Shown piece after piece: positions 5,304-13,702 of a DNA stretch of 34,219 bases. The position numbers were made by a program, and so were the translations under genes. Position 1 is the first letter of the stretch. Every line of letters begins with the position of its first letter. Under the pieces are notes generated by a model. It worked only from the letters and a program-made list of their open reading frames with translations, did no database searches and was not told the origin of the DNA. Origin of the DNA: Dolichospermum sp. LEGE 00240 (GTDB taxonomy: Bacteria; Cyanobacteriota; Cyanobacteriia; Cyanobacteriales; Nostocaceae); assembly GCF_015207875.1 (NCBI RefSeq), contig NZ_JADEVZ010000058.1, positions 1-34,219 of the forward strand, written 5' to 3'.

Positions 5304-8300
5304 CTATCTTAATGAAACATGATCTTCTTCTTGCATTTCTAAATGGGAAGAATGATGAACTGGTTGCAAACCTTGGCGAATTGTACCAATGATAATGTAA
5401 AGAATTGGCACAATAAATAAACTTAAAAAAGTCGCCACAAACATTCCGCCAAATACAGCAGTACCCAGAGATTGACGACTCGCAGCACCTGCACCTGTAG
5501 CAGTTGCTAGGGGAAAAATTCCTAACAAAGTCGAAAAAGCCGTCATGAGAATAGGACGTAACCGACCTTGTGCTGCTTCTACGGCGGCTTTGGTAATTGA
5601 TAAACCTTGCTGTTCTCGTAATTGGTTAGCAAATTCGACAATTAAAATTGCGTTTTTACTGGCTAAACCAATTAACATGACTAACCCAACTTGGCAAAAT
5701 ACATCATTGTTTAAACCTCGTAATGATTGTGATGCTAAAGCTCCCATAATAGCCAAGGGAACTGACAACATAATAATCAAAGGGTCAACATAATTTTCAT
5801 ATTGAGCAGCTAAGACTAAAAAGACGAAAAGTAATCCCAAACTAAAAATGATCGGTGCTTGTCCACCAGATTCTTTTTCCTGAGCCGCAATACCTGACCA
5901 TTCATATCCCATGCTTGTGGGTAATATCTTTTTAGCTAGTTGTTCCATAGCTAAAGTTGCTTGTCCAGAACTAGTACCAGGAGCGGGAGAACCGTTAATT
6001 TCAATGGAACGAAATAAGTTGTAATGATTAATAGTTTGCGCTCCTGTTGTGGGAGTTAATTTGACCAAACTACTCAGAGGAATCATCTGATTAGTTGCAG
6101 AACGCACATTTAATAAACCGATATCATCAGGATTGGAACGAAACTGAGCATCTGCTTGGATATATACCCGATATGTGCGGGAAAGAAAATTAAAATCGTT
6201 GACATATCTTGAACCCAAATAAGTTTGCAGGGTTTTAAAAATATCGTCAATAGAAACTTGTAGAGATTTAGCTTTGTTGCGGTCAACTTCAATTAAGATT
6301 TGGGGTGTATTGGCGGTAAAGGTACTAAATACAGCTTGTAGTCCGGGGGTTTGATTTCCCTGGATCATGAACTGACCAACGGTTTGCAGCATAGAATTCA
6401 AGCTGTTAGTGCCGGCTATATCTTGTAATTGAAATTGAAACCCACTAAAACTACCTAAACCGCGAATTGCGGGGGGGTTAACAGGGAAAACTCTAGCTTC
6501 GGTAATTCGTGAAAAGCTTTTTCTTAAATTGCCAATAATGGCTTGTACTGTTTGATTTGATTGTTTGCGTTCGTCCCAGGATTTGAGGGTTGTAAAAATT
6601 ACACCGCTGTTAGCACTGCTACCACTAAAACCAAAACCACCGATCGCAAAAGTCCCTGTAACTTCGGGTAATTTGAGGATTGTTGCTTCTACCTCACTCA
6701 TGACTTTACTGGTGTATTTGAGTGAAGAACCTTCTGGTCCTTGGATAATGGTAATGAAATAACCTTGGTCTTCGTCGGGGAGAAATGCGGTGGGTACGGT
6801 CATGTACAACCAAGCGGTGAAACCTAATGAAGCGATAAACAACAGGAGAACAATTGCTTTTATTCTCGTTAAAAATCTTAAAGAGCGCTCGTATCCCCAA
6901 CCCATGGCTTCTAAAAACCAGTTGATTCGACCGAATACCCAACCAAAAATCCCTCTAGTTGCGGGTCTTTGCCGCAACAATAAGGCAGAAAGAGAAGGGG
7001 TGAGGGTGAGAGCCAAAAATGTGGAAATGGCGATAGAAAAGGCAATTGTCAGGGCAAATTGTTTGTAAATTTGTCCAGTTGCACCGGGGAAAAAGGCGAC
7101 GGGGACAAATACCGCCATTAATACTAGGGAAGTAGCAATTACAGCCCCAAATAGCTCTTGCATGGAGACTGAAGCGGCTCGTCGTGGTGTCATTCCTTCT
7201 TCTTGAATTAAGCGGGAAATGTTTTCCACGACAATAATTGCGTCATCAACTACCATTCCTGTGGCGAGGGTTAAACCAAACATGGTTAAGGTGTTGATGG
7301 AAAAACCAAAGGCTTTGACAAAGGCGAAAGTCCCCACCAATGACAGAGGAATGGTGATCACAGGAATTAAGGTGGTGCGCCAATCTTGGAGGAAAATAAA
7401 GATCACGAGAATTACCAGAGCGATCGCCTCTAGAAGAGTTTTTACCACTTCTGCCAAAGATTCCTCTACAATCGTAGTGGTGTCAAATGCCACTTGATAT
7501 TTCATCCCCGGTGGAAAGCTTTGGGATAATCGCACCATTTCCTTTTTGACCAAATTAGCAACGTTTAAAACATTACTTCCCGGTGTCGGAAATATCCCAA
7601 CCCCTACACCTTCATTCCCCTTAAACCGGAGAAATGAACTATAGTTTTGCGCTCCCAATTCCGCCCTTCCCACATCTTTCAACTTAATCAAACTACCGTC
7701 ACCAGCAGTTTTAATTACCACATTTTCAAATTCCTCAACCTCCGTCAGCCTACTAACTGCCCTCAAGTCAATTTGATACATCTGACCATCTACGGCTGGC
7801 TCTTGTCCAATTTTCCCCGCACCTACCTGTAAATTTTGTTCATTCAGGGCATCAATAACATCATCAGTAGTTAGATTCCGACTAGCCAATTTATTCGGGT
7901 CAAGCCATAGACGCATTGCATAGCGACGTTCACCAAAAATCCGCGCCTCACTGACACCTTTAATCCGCTTCAGGGTATCTACTAAGTATAAATCAGCATA
8001 ATTACTTAAAAAGACGTTATTTAAGGCTTTATTATCACTAAACAAACCGATCGCTAACAGAATATTGTTAGACTGTTTACTCACAGTCACTCCTGTTTGC
8101 TTCACCGCTTCTGGTAACTGGGGTTCAGCCGAGGTGACGCGGTTTTGCACATCAACGGCGGCAATATCCTTATCCCGTGAAGCATCAAATGTGACAGTAA
8201 TCGTACTACTACCATCATTACTACTGCTCGAAGTCATATATTTAATGCCTTCGACACCGTTAATTTGCCGCTCTAAAATCGTTGTGACGGTACTTTCAAC

Positions 8301-8471
8301 AATTTCCGCACTAGCGCCAACATAATTAGAATTGACGATAATCTGCGTAGGACTAATCTCTGGATACTGGGCTGTAGGCAATGCGGGAATACTGATTGCA
8401 CCAACAAGTAAAATGATAATAGCGCAGACGCTGGTAAATACAGGTCTTTTAATAAAGAAATCAACAAACAT
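5304..8471 (-). CDS. RND efflux pump permease, HAE1/AcrB type
   Basis: At 1055 residues this is a full-length inner-membrane RND transporter of the AcrB/HAE1 family, driving proton-coupled export of hydrophobic compounds. It starts with the classic MFVDFFIKRPVFTSVCAIII TM1, followed by a periplasmic porter domain. The TM4 proton-relay pair is D409-D410 in GMVVDDAIIVVENI, and the partner lysine is K939 in GLASKNAILIVEFA. TM-rich blocks at about 345-500 and 870-1035 flank two large periplasmic loops, as expected. The adaptor gene lies 86 bp upstream on the same strand, so the two form an operon. No outer-membrane channel gene is in the window. The substrate cannot be read from sequence. Confidence 0.95.
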   Translation of the reverse strand: MFVDFFIKRPVFTSVCAIIILLVGAISIPALPTAQYPEISPTQIIVNSNYVGASAEIVESTVTTILERQINGVEGIKYMTSSSSNDGSSTITVTFDASRDKDIAAVDVQNRVTSAEPQLPEAVKQTGVTVSKQSNNILLAIGLFSDNKALNNVFLSNYADLYLVDTLKRIKGVSEARIFGERRYAMRLWLDPNKLASRNLTTDDVIDALNEQNLQVGAGKIGQEPAVDGQMYQIDLRAVSRLTEVEEFENVVIKTAGDGSLIKLKDVGRAELGAQNYSSFLRFKGNEGVGVGIFPTPGSNVLNVANLVKKEMVRLSQSFPPGMKYQVAFDTTTIVEESLAEVVKTLLEAIALVILVIFIFLQDWRTTLIPVITIPLSLVGTFAFVKAFGFSINTLTMFGLTLATGMVVDDAIIVVENISRLIQEEGMTPRRAASVSMQELFGAVIATSLVLMAVFVPVAFFPGATGQIYKQFALTIAFSIAISTFLALTLTPSLSALLLRQRPATRGIFGWVFGRINWFLEAMGWGYERSLRFLTRIKAIVLLLFIASLGFTAWLYMTVPTAFLPDEDQGYFITIIQGPEGSSLKYTSKVMSEVEATILKLPEVTGTFAIGGFGFSGSSANSGVIFTTLKSWDERKQSNQTVQAIIGNLRKSFSRITEARVFPVNPPAIRGLGSFSGFQFQLQDIAGTNSLNSMLQTVGQFMIQGNQTPGLQAVFSTFTANTPQILIEVDRNKAKSLQVSIDDIFKTLQTYLGSRYVNDFNFLSRTYRVYIQADAQFRSNPDDIGLLNVRSATNQMIPLSSLVKLTPTTGAQTINHYNLFRSIEINGSPAPGTSSGQATLAMEQLAKKILPTSMGYEWSGIAAQEKESGGQAPIIFSLGLLFVFLVLAAQYENYVDPLIIMLSVPLAIMGALASQSLRGLNNDVFCQVGLVMLIGLASKNAILIVEFANQLREQQGLSITKAAVEAAQGRLRPILMTAFSTLLGIFPLATATGAGAASRQSLGTAVFGGMFVATFLSLFIVPILYIIIGTIRQGLQPVHHSSHLEMQEEDHVSLR

Positions 8472-8557
8472 AAATTGGTAATTAGTAATTGGTAATTGGT
8501 AATTGGTGATTCTTCCTATTCCCTCTTAACTGTCACCTGTCACCTGTCAACTGTCAC
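8472..8557. repeat. Heptanucleotide tandem repeats (STRR type) between the pump genes
   Basis: Two different 7-bp arrays lie side by side: TAATTGG units at about 8473-8507 and CTGTCAC units at about 8530-8557. Such arrays are characteristic of heterocystous cyanobacteria. They occupy nearly the whole gap inside the pump operon. Confidence 0.75.
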
Positions 8558-9862
8558 CTAATTTTCAGGAATTATTGGCAGTCCATCTCGGAGATTTTGT
8601 ATTCCTGAAATTATCAATTTTTCATCTCTTTGTAATCCCTCGATTACTTGATAATTATTCCCTTTAATATTGCCTAATTTCACCTGTTTTTGTTTAGCTA
8701 TTAATTGAGAACCACCTTGAGGAGATTTTCCCGTTTCGGCTACAAATACAAAAGTTTCCCCAGCGATTCGAGATATGGCTGTAGTGGGAACTAGCACCCC
8801 AGAACGTTGATTCCAAATCACCTTAGCCCGAATTAATTGATCAGATCGAAGTTGCCCATTATCATTGTTATAAAGTGCCTTCACTAATATTGATTGAGAG
8901 TTATTTGTTATATTAGGAGAAATAAAGAAGATACTACTATTACCAATAATTTTACCCTGAGGGTTAATTAATTCCACAGGCAATCCTGGACGTAATTGTG
9001 TACCTTTTTCCAAGGGAACCTGAATTTTAACGTCTAAAGGTCGGTTTTGGGTAATCGTAGCTAATGGTGTGGAAGTATTCACAAAATCCCCTACTTTCAC
9101 GGGAACATCACCCACAGTTCCAGAGAAAGGAGCAGTAATTGTATAATATTGAAGTTGAATTTGTTGTTGTCTAATATTGGCATCAGCTTGTTCTAAAGAT
9201 TTTTCTACCTGGGATATGGTAGCTATTTGAGCTTGAATGCGGGAATCTATCGCCCCTAGTTGGGCTTTTGCTGTCGCTAGTTTGTTAGCATATAAATCTT
9301 GGGTCTGACGAGATACAGCCCCTTGTGCAGCTAATTCAGAATAACGCTTATACTCTTGCTGATTTAAGCGCAGATCGGCAATATTTGCTAAACGTTCTGC
9401 TTGTAAAGATTTCAGGGTAGCGCGAACATTTTCTAGTTGCGCTTGTGAACCTCGACCAGCGGCGGATAAACTACTAACTGCGGCTTGTTGCTGTTGAGAA
9501 TCTATTTGCAGAATCGCAGTCCCGGAGGAAACTGCATCTCCCGATTTGACGAATATTTGGGAAACCTGACCTTGAATTCTCGGTTGGAGATTGACTGAAC
9601 GCCGAGATTCTAAACCGGCTATATATTCCGTACTATCTTCAACCGTACCTGTTTGCACTGGTGATAGTTTAACTTTAACCCCTGGAGGTGGAGCATTAGC
9701 TACTGCTGGATTTGGTTTTTCAGGATGTAGCAATTTCCATGCTATCCCGCTGAGACCCCCAATCAATAACAGTGCGGCCAATAGCAACCGCGTCCACCGA
9801 TTGGATTTAGGGGGAGACGGGGGAATTTCTTTAACATCAGTTTGAGGCTCAGGTAGTGTCAT
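8558..9862 (-). CDS. RND periplasmic adaptor (membrane fusion protein, AcrA/HlyD family)
   Basis: This protein joins the inner-membrane pump to an outer-membrane channel. From ATG 9862 it is 434 residues; a longer TTG start at 9874 is possible but neither has a clear ribosome-binding site. A proline-rich cytoplasmic leader precedes one TM helix (LLLAALLLIGGLSGIAWKLL). The first half of the lipoyl domain follows (VNLQPRIQGQVSQIFVKSGD), then a long alpha-hairpin rich in Gln and Ala, then the second lipoyl half (ITAPFSGTVGDVPVKVGDFV). Beta-barrel and membrane-proximal domains end in GIQNLRDGLPI, all typical of the family. There is no lipobox; the single TM anchor replaces it. It is the first gene of the pump operon. 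Confidence 0.93.
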   Translation of the reverse strand: MTLPEPQTDVKEIPPSPPKSNRWTRLLLAALLLIGGLSGIAWKLLHPEKPNPAVANAPPPGVKVKLSPVQTGTVEDSTEYIAGLESRRSVNLQPRIQGQVSQIFVKSGDAVSSGTAILQIDSQQQQAAVSSLSAAGRGSQAQLENVRATLKSLQAERLANIADLRLNQQEYKRYSELAAQGAVSRQTQDLYANKLATAKAQLGAIDSRIQAQIATISQVEKSLEQADANIRQQQIQLQYYTITAPFSGTVGDVPVKVGDFVNTSTPLATITQNRPLDVKIQVPLEKGTQLRPGLPVELINPQGKIIGNSSIFFISPNITNNSQSILVKALYNNDNGQLRSDQLIRAKVIWNQRSGVLVPTTAISRIAGETFVFVAETGKSPQGGSQLIAKQKQVKLGNIKGNNYQVIEGLQRDEKLIISGIQNLRDGLPIIPEN

Positions 9863-10018
9863 GGCTGATAACAAGTTGAAGGAATGAATAGTTAAAACTC
9901 TATGTGTATGATATTAATTTTGAAACTTCTAATTTATAATGAACCGACAAAAATATGTATCATCTAATTTAAATATACAGGCTTTACATTTTTTTACAAT
10001 CTATTGGCAAAATAATTA
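9863..10018. other. Upstream region of the pump operon
   Basis: The sequence is AT-rich and has several TATAAT-like hexamers. I could not settle on one promoter with a good -35 box, and I see no clear operator palindrome and no regulator gene nearby. Confidence 0.35.
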
Positions 10019-10215
10019 GGACTTACGCACGCTCACTAACTTACCATCATATGAATGAAGGAAATTGCGTCGTTTTCGGCTTTGGGAATAACTTATTGAG
10101 TAGGGTGCGTCAGATAGAGGAAATCTGTTTTTTACCAAATTATTGGGTCTGACGCACCCTACAAGAGATAAAACCCACATTACATATTTAGAAAACTTTG
10201 TCAATGCGTAAGCCC
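10019..10215. mobile_element. 197-bp MITE with TA flanks
   Basis: Terminal inverted repeats GGACTTACGCA (10019-10029) and TGCGTAAGCCC (10205-10215) differ at one base. They are flanked by TA at 10017-10018 and 10216-10217, the target duplication of Tc1/mariner-IS630-type elements. Inside is a 15-bp perfect inverted repeat (10100-10114 and 10148-10162). The element has no transposase. Its right end, read inward, is GGGCTTACGCATTGACAAA, which matches the end of the IS at 34095. Confidence 0.75.
10100..10162. repeat. Nested 15-bp inverted repeat inside the MITE
   Basis: GTAGGGTGCGTCAGA (10100-10114) and TCTGACGCACCCTAC (10148-10162) are exact complements separated by 33 bp. This type of palindrome is widespread in cyanobacterial intergenic DNA. 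Confidence 0.85.
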
Positions 10216-10491
10216 TAATAATTATCCTGATGATCAATTTCTGAATTTAGTCATAGAGAAAACATTATCTACTTTAGCTCACCTTAAATATAGAAACAGC
10301 CTGATTTCCTTGTCACTGTCTTGAACTCAGGATTTATGCCATTTAATGACTAGTAAGTTTGTTCTATTAAATAAGCGCTGATTAATGCTTGTTTCTCTTT
10401 GGCAAGTCGCATCCAGAAATAGGAAAATTGTCTAGGCTACTCTTTCCCTAGTTAGAATTTAACTTAAGCTGTTATTAACCTCAAAATCAAC

Positions 10492-10896
10492 ATGATTAAT
10501 AAATTAACACAACGGTTATTGACTTTGGCTCTGATTTTTACCATTACCTTTTTCTCCTGGTCAGTTCCTTTTGCTTATGCTAGTCACTTCTTCACCAACT
10601 CTGGAGAAATTAACGATAATATCAAATTATCTGAATATGATTTTACTCCCCAAGAAAATCAAGCACTACAAGCAATTCGTCAGCGTCGAAATAAAGAAAT
10701 TGCGGCAATTTTAGATTTATCTCAACGTGATTTGCTTGCTCACGAATTACATAATGGTAATAATATTGATCAAGCTTTGGAAGCATTAAACTTAAGTTCT
10801 GAACAACGAGAATTAGTAAATTCTATAAATGTCTTCACTAATTTAAAGTTGAAGGGCATTTTTTCTCGCCATACTTTACTTGATAGTCGTAGATAA
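10492..10896 (+). CDS. Exported small helical protein, function unknown
   Basis: The product has 134 residues. A signal peptide is clear: positive N-terminus MINKLTQR, a hydrophobic core (LLTLALIFTITFFSW) and a likely cleavage after FAYA near residue 30. The mature part is predicted helical and charged, with FTPQENQALQAIRQRRNKEI and LSSEQRELVNSINVF, loosely like the heptad-rich periplasmic Spy/CpxP helices, but I do not recognise a family. It ends in a basic tail. It is probably periplasmic or thylakoid-lumenal. It stands alone downstream of the MITE. Confidence 0.65.
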   Translation: MINKLTQRLLTLALIFTITFFSWSVPFAYASHFFTNSGEINDNIKLSEYDFTPQENQALQAIRQRRNKEIAAILDLSQRDLLAHELHNGNNIDQALEALNLSSEQRELVNSINVFTNLKLKGIFSRHTLLDSRR

Positions 10897-10969
10897 GGTT
10901 AGGGATTGGTAATGGTAAGTTATGCCAGTTGTGGGAAATATGACTTTTCTGCAACTGGTAATTGTCAGA

Positions 10970-11007
10970 ATCAGGATGTTCAGGATTGAATGATGAACAG
11001 GATTAAA
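10970..11007 (-). repeat. Dispersed repeat R2, diverged inverted copy
   Basis: ATCAGGATGTTCAGGATT and following bases match the complement of R2 (1624-1661, 21361-21398) at about 33 of 38 positions. It supplies the ATG codons of the small ORF at 10993. Confidence 0.6.
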
Positions 11008-11130
11008 GAAATCAATTGCAAAGGATTTATTTATTCTCAACTGACAAAGTTTTTTGCTTGGTTGGTTGCAGTGTTGACAATTGTTATTTTACTTTTGGGG
11101 AATATGAATATTGTTTATTCTTATCAATAG
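10993..11130 (+). CDS. Possible 45-residue single-TM peptide
   Basis: This frame has a basic N-terminus (MNRIKEINCKGF) followed by a strong hydrophobic segment (FFAWLVAVLTIVILLLGNMN) and a short polar tail. It could be a small membrane protein or an exported protein reduced to its signal peptide. ATG is at 10993, or 10990. The start lies inside repeat R2, which argues for an accidental ORF. The next gene begins 14 bp after its stop, which would allow coupling. Confidence 0.35.
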   Translation: MNRIKEINCKGFIYSQLTKFFAWLVAVLTIVILLLGNMNIVYSYQ

Positions 11131-11144
11131 GAAATTGAGTAATC

Positions 11145-11429
11145 ATGCTTAACAAAGAACCAACTAACAGTCAAGAGAAATTAGATAATTTTTTACAACA
11201 TATAGAAACAGCCCGTCAATTAGAGAATGATATGATGAAATATGGGCTAGATGCAGCTTATTTGTATTGTGATGATGTTGAGGGTGATTGGTTAGATACT
11301 TGGGGAGATGATAATGATGAACCAACTTATATAGAAAAGATGACAACTTTCTTAGAAAGTGATGATGCGGTTGCGGTAAAGGTACGGGAAAAGTTACAGG
11401 ATAAATCTGTTTCAGAAATTATCGGTTGA
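11145..11429 (+). CDS. Small acidic protein, function unknown
   Basis: This 94-residue protein is strongly acidic. A helical N-terminal half (EKLDNFLQHIETARQLENDM) is followed by a patch rich in Asp and Trp (CDDVEGDWLDTWGDDNDEP, about 43-61) and a C-terminal helix. It has no signal peptide or TM segment. I do not recognise the family. It follows the possible TM peptide at 10993 by 14 bp. A heptamer array and a separate coding relic follow it. Confidence 0.55.
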   Translation: MLNKEPTNSQEKLDNFLQHIETARQLENDMMKYGLDAAYLYCDDVEGDWLDTWGDDNDEPTYIEKMTTFLESDDAVAVKVREKLQDKSVSEIIG

Positions 11430-11434
11430 CGGTT

Positions 11435-11461
11435 AACAGTGAACAGTGAACAGTGAACAGT
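11435..11461. repeat. Heptamer tandem repeat (AACAGTG)
   Basis: There are nearly four copies of AACAGTG in a row directly after the small acidic gene, of the STRR type. Confidence 0.8.
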
Positions 11462-11642
11462 AGAATATTGTTTAAGTCAATTAACAGAGAATCAGAGAAT
11501 TTTTGCTGCTAAGGATTTGTTAGTAGGTGGTGTTGGGGTTGTAGGGAGCGATCGCAGTTCTAGTAATGAAACGATTGATGAGATTGAGTTGTTGGGTTTA
11601 GCGGAAGATTTGTTGGAGAAGTTAACGGAGATTTTAAGGTAA
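11457..11642 (+). pseudogene. Coding relic without a start codon
   Basis: An open frame of about 60 codons begins right after the heptamer array and ends at TAA 11640-11642. It reads YCLSQLTENQRIFAAKDLLV and ends ELLGLAEDLLEKLTEILR. It looks protein-like but has no ATG, GTG or TTG at its start, so it is probably the 3' remnant of a gene whose front was lost. No family is recognised. Confidence 0.4.
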
Positions 11643-11812
11643 GTATCATTATCAAATATTAATCAATGATTTTTACATAATCTTATTTTTCGAGTTATTT
11701 CACCTGTTTTGTCCTATTGTTAAATTAACAACTTTTAATTATATTTTTTCAATTTTCAAATTAATACTCCACGTAAGATAAAACTATATATTGTGACCAT
11801 ATAATTCAAAAT
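11643..11812. other. AT-rich intergenic, nothing recognised
   Basis: This is low-complexity AT-rich DNA beyond the 3' end of the kinase gene. I see no clear hairpin plus T-run terminator. Confidence 0.4.
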
Positions 11813-13642
11813 TTATTTTTTAAAATGACGTAGATTATTCTGATCTTGATATTTAGCAATATATTCCACATTTTGCTGTTCTAATTTTGATAGCAAACTA
11901 ACTGGAAATTGTTTTGGTGAATATCGAGGATTATACCAAGACTGTTGATTAAAATATTCTTGTAACCCAGGAGTATCAAACCTGCGACCATTAACAGCAA
12001 ACACTGTATTTCGCATAATATCTAATTCATAACCATCTTTACCTACTAAATCTGCTTCGGTAACTCGTCTTAGAGAGATCCAAAAATAATTATTGGTATT
12101 TGCATTGGTGGTATTTATGGGTGATGTATTAGATATGGAGACATTAGAAATTTCTTTGAAAAATACCCGATTAGGTGATGTATTTGCATCTTTACTAGCA
12201 AGTACACAATAAGAATCTGAATTAACTTTCCCATAGGTTTTTAAGAAGTTGATACAGTTTGTGATATCACTAAACGGATTAGCATATACTTGATATAAAC
12301 GTTTACCTGATAGATTAGGATAATCTGGTATCCAGAATATTCCAGCTTGAGAATAACCCTTTACTTGTAAATTGTCAGCTTGATTGGTTGCAGTTTGTAA
12401 ATCTGGAAAAGCAGAATCAGCAACAAAATAAATAGAATTATTTAGTGTAGATGAGTCTGATAATTGTTGATTTTTAGTTTCTGTTTTAGCAGAAAATTGA
12501 GGTAAAGAACTTTCGGGATTTTTAGATAATAATGTTTTTTGATTTTCTTGACTTGCAGAGGAAGATACTGATGTATTTTTATTATTTGATGATTCAATAG
12601 GTAAGGGTGATTTATTAATAGCAAACCCAACAATAATAGAAGCACCAATTAAACCACTGGCAATTATACTAGCAAGAATTATTCCACCTCTAGCGGTATT
12701 TTGATTAGTTTGATGAGAATTTTGTACGTCATTACCTGGACTTACTGCAATTGTATTTTCAAGTGATAAGGCAGATGGTGCTGCAATAACTGTAGGTGTT
12801 GGGACAAAAGCAGGTGCAACGGGATTTGAGAGAGTTTGTAAAGCGGTCAACATCTCTCTAGCAGAAGAGAAGCGTTCTTTAGGATGATAAGAAATAGCTT
12901 TATCCAAAACATCCCCAAAATTAATATTCAAATGGGGTGCAAAATGTCGCCACAAAATGTTACCCATAGTTGGTTCAGTTGGTAAGTCTTGAGGAATTTT
13001 CCCTGTTAATAAATAAATCGCTGTTAATCCCAAACTATACAAATCACTGGAATAAACAGGTCTACCAGATGCTTGTTCACTCGGCATAAATCCAGGTGTA
13101 CCAATTACAATTGAACTAGTGGGATTTCCTTGTGAATTAACTACTGTTCCCATTAATTCGCGGACAGCACCAAAATCAATTAGCACTGGTTTCCCATCAT
13201 GATGACGCAAAATTATATTATCGGGTTTGATATCACGGTGAATAATACGTTTTGAATGAACATATTCCAAAACTGGTAACAAAGATAGTAATATTTCTCT
13301 AACAGCATTCTCCGTAAGTATTCCATGCTGTTGAATTTTCTCTGTGACGGTATCACCTGCAATTAATTCCTGAACTAAATAAAATTGATCATTAAATTGA
13401 AAATAAGCATATAAACTAGGAATTTGATTAGATGTAGAACCAAGTTCCTCTAAAATTTCTGCTTCTCGTTGGAAGCGTTCTTGCACTAATTGATAAATTT
13501 GGGTATTATTTTGAATCGGTTTTAGCTGCTTTATTACACAACGACGTTGGGATGGCATTTGGGTATCTTCAGCTAAGTAAGTTTCGCCAAATCCACCACT
13601 CCCCAAAGTTTTAATGATTCGATAGCGGTTGTCTAATAACAT
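11813..13642 (-). CDS. Membrane-anchored Ser/Thr protein kinase
   Basis: The Hanks-type kinase domain spans residues 1-275 from ATG 13642 (609 residues; the longer frame uses a TTG). The glycine loop is GSGGFG (14-19), the lysine VIK is K38, the catalytic loop is HRDIKPDN (135-142) and DFG is 156-158. APE is replaced by MPSEQ, common in cyanobacterial kinases. A linker with Pro and Ser leads to one TM helix (GGIILASIIASGLIGASIIV, about 319-338). An extracytoplasmic part of about 265 residues follows, rich in Ser/Asn, and has a SPOR-like look (YFVADSAFPDLQTATNQADNL) that I cannot confirm. It is the last gene of a three-gene operon, 60 bp after the coiled-coil gene. Confidence 0.92.
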   Translation of the reverse strand: MLLDNRYRIIKTLGSGGFGETYLAEDTQMPSQRRCVIKQLKPIQNNTQIYQLVQERFQREAEILEELGSTSNQIPSLYAYFQFNDQFYLVQELIAGDTVTEKIQQHGILTENAVREILLSLLPVLEYVHSKRIIHRDIKPDNIILRHHDGKPVLIDFGAVRELMGTVVNSQGNPTSSIVIGTPGFMPSEQASGRPVYSSDLYSLGLTAIYLLTGKIPQDLPTEPTMGNILWRHFAPHLNINFGDVLDKAISYHPKERFSSAREMLTALQTLSNPVAPAFVPTPTVIAAPSALSLENTIAVSPGNDVQNSHQTNQNTARGGIILASIIASGLIGASIIVGFAINKSPLPIESSNNKNTSVSSSASQENQKTLLSKNPESSLPQFSAKTETKNQQLSDSSTLNNSIYFVADSAFPDLQTATNQADNLQVKGYSQAGIFWIPDYPNLSGKRLYQVYANPFSDITNCINFLKTYGKVNSDSYCVLASKDANTSPNRVFFKEISNVSISNTSPINTTNANTNNYFWISLRRVTEADLVGKDGYELDIMRNTVFAVNGRRFDTPGLQEYFNQQSWYNPRYSPKQFPVSLLSKLEQQNVEYIAKYQDQNNLRHFKK

Positions 13643-13702
13643 CTTCGCTGATTTAGATTTTAGGTACAAAATCTCAATTGAAACCTATACACAAAGCCAG
13701 GT

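Noticed and set aside
5545-8325. Many plus-strand ORFs of 60-92 codons opposite the RND pump
   Set aside because: All lie antisense to a fully motif-supported 1055-residue gene and show no domain of their own.
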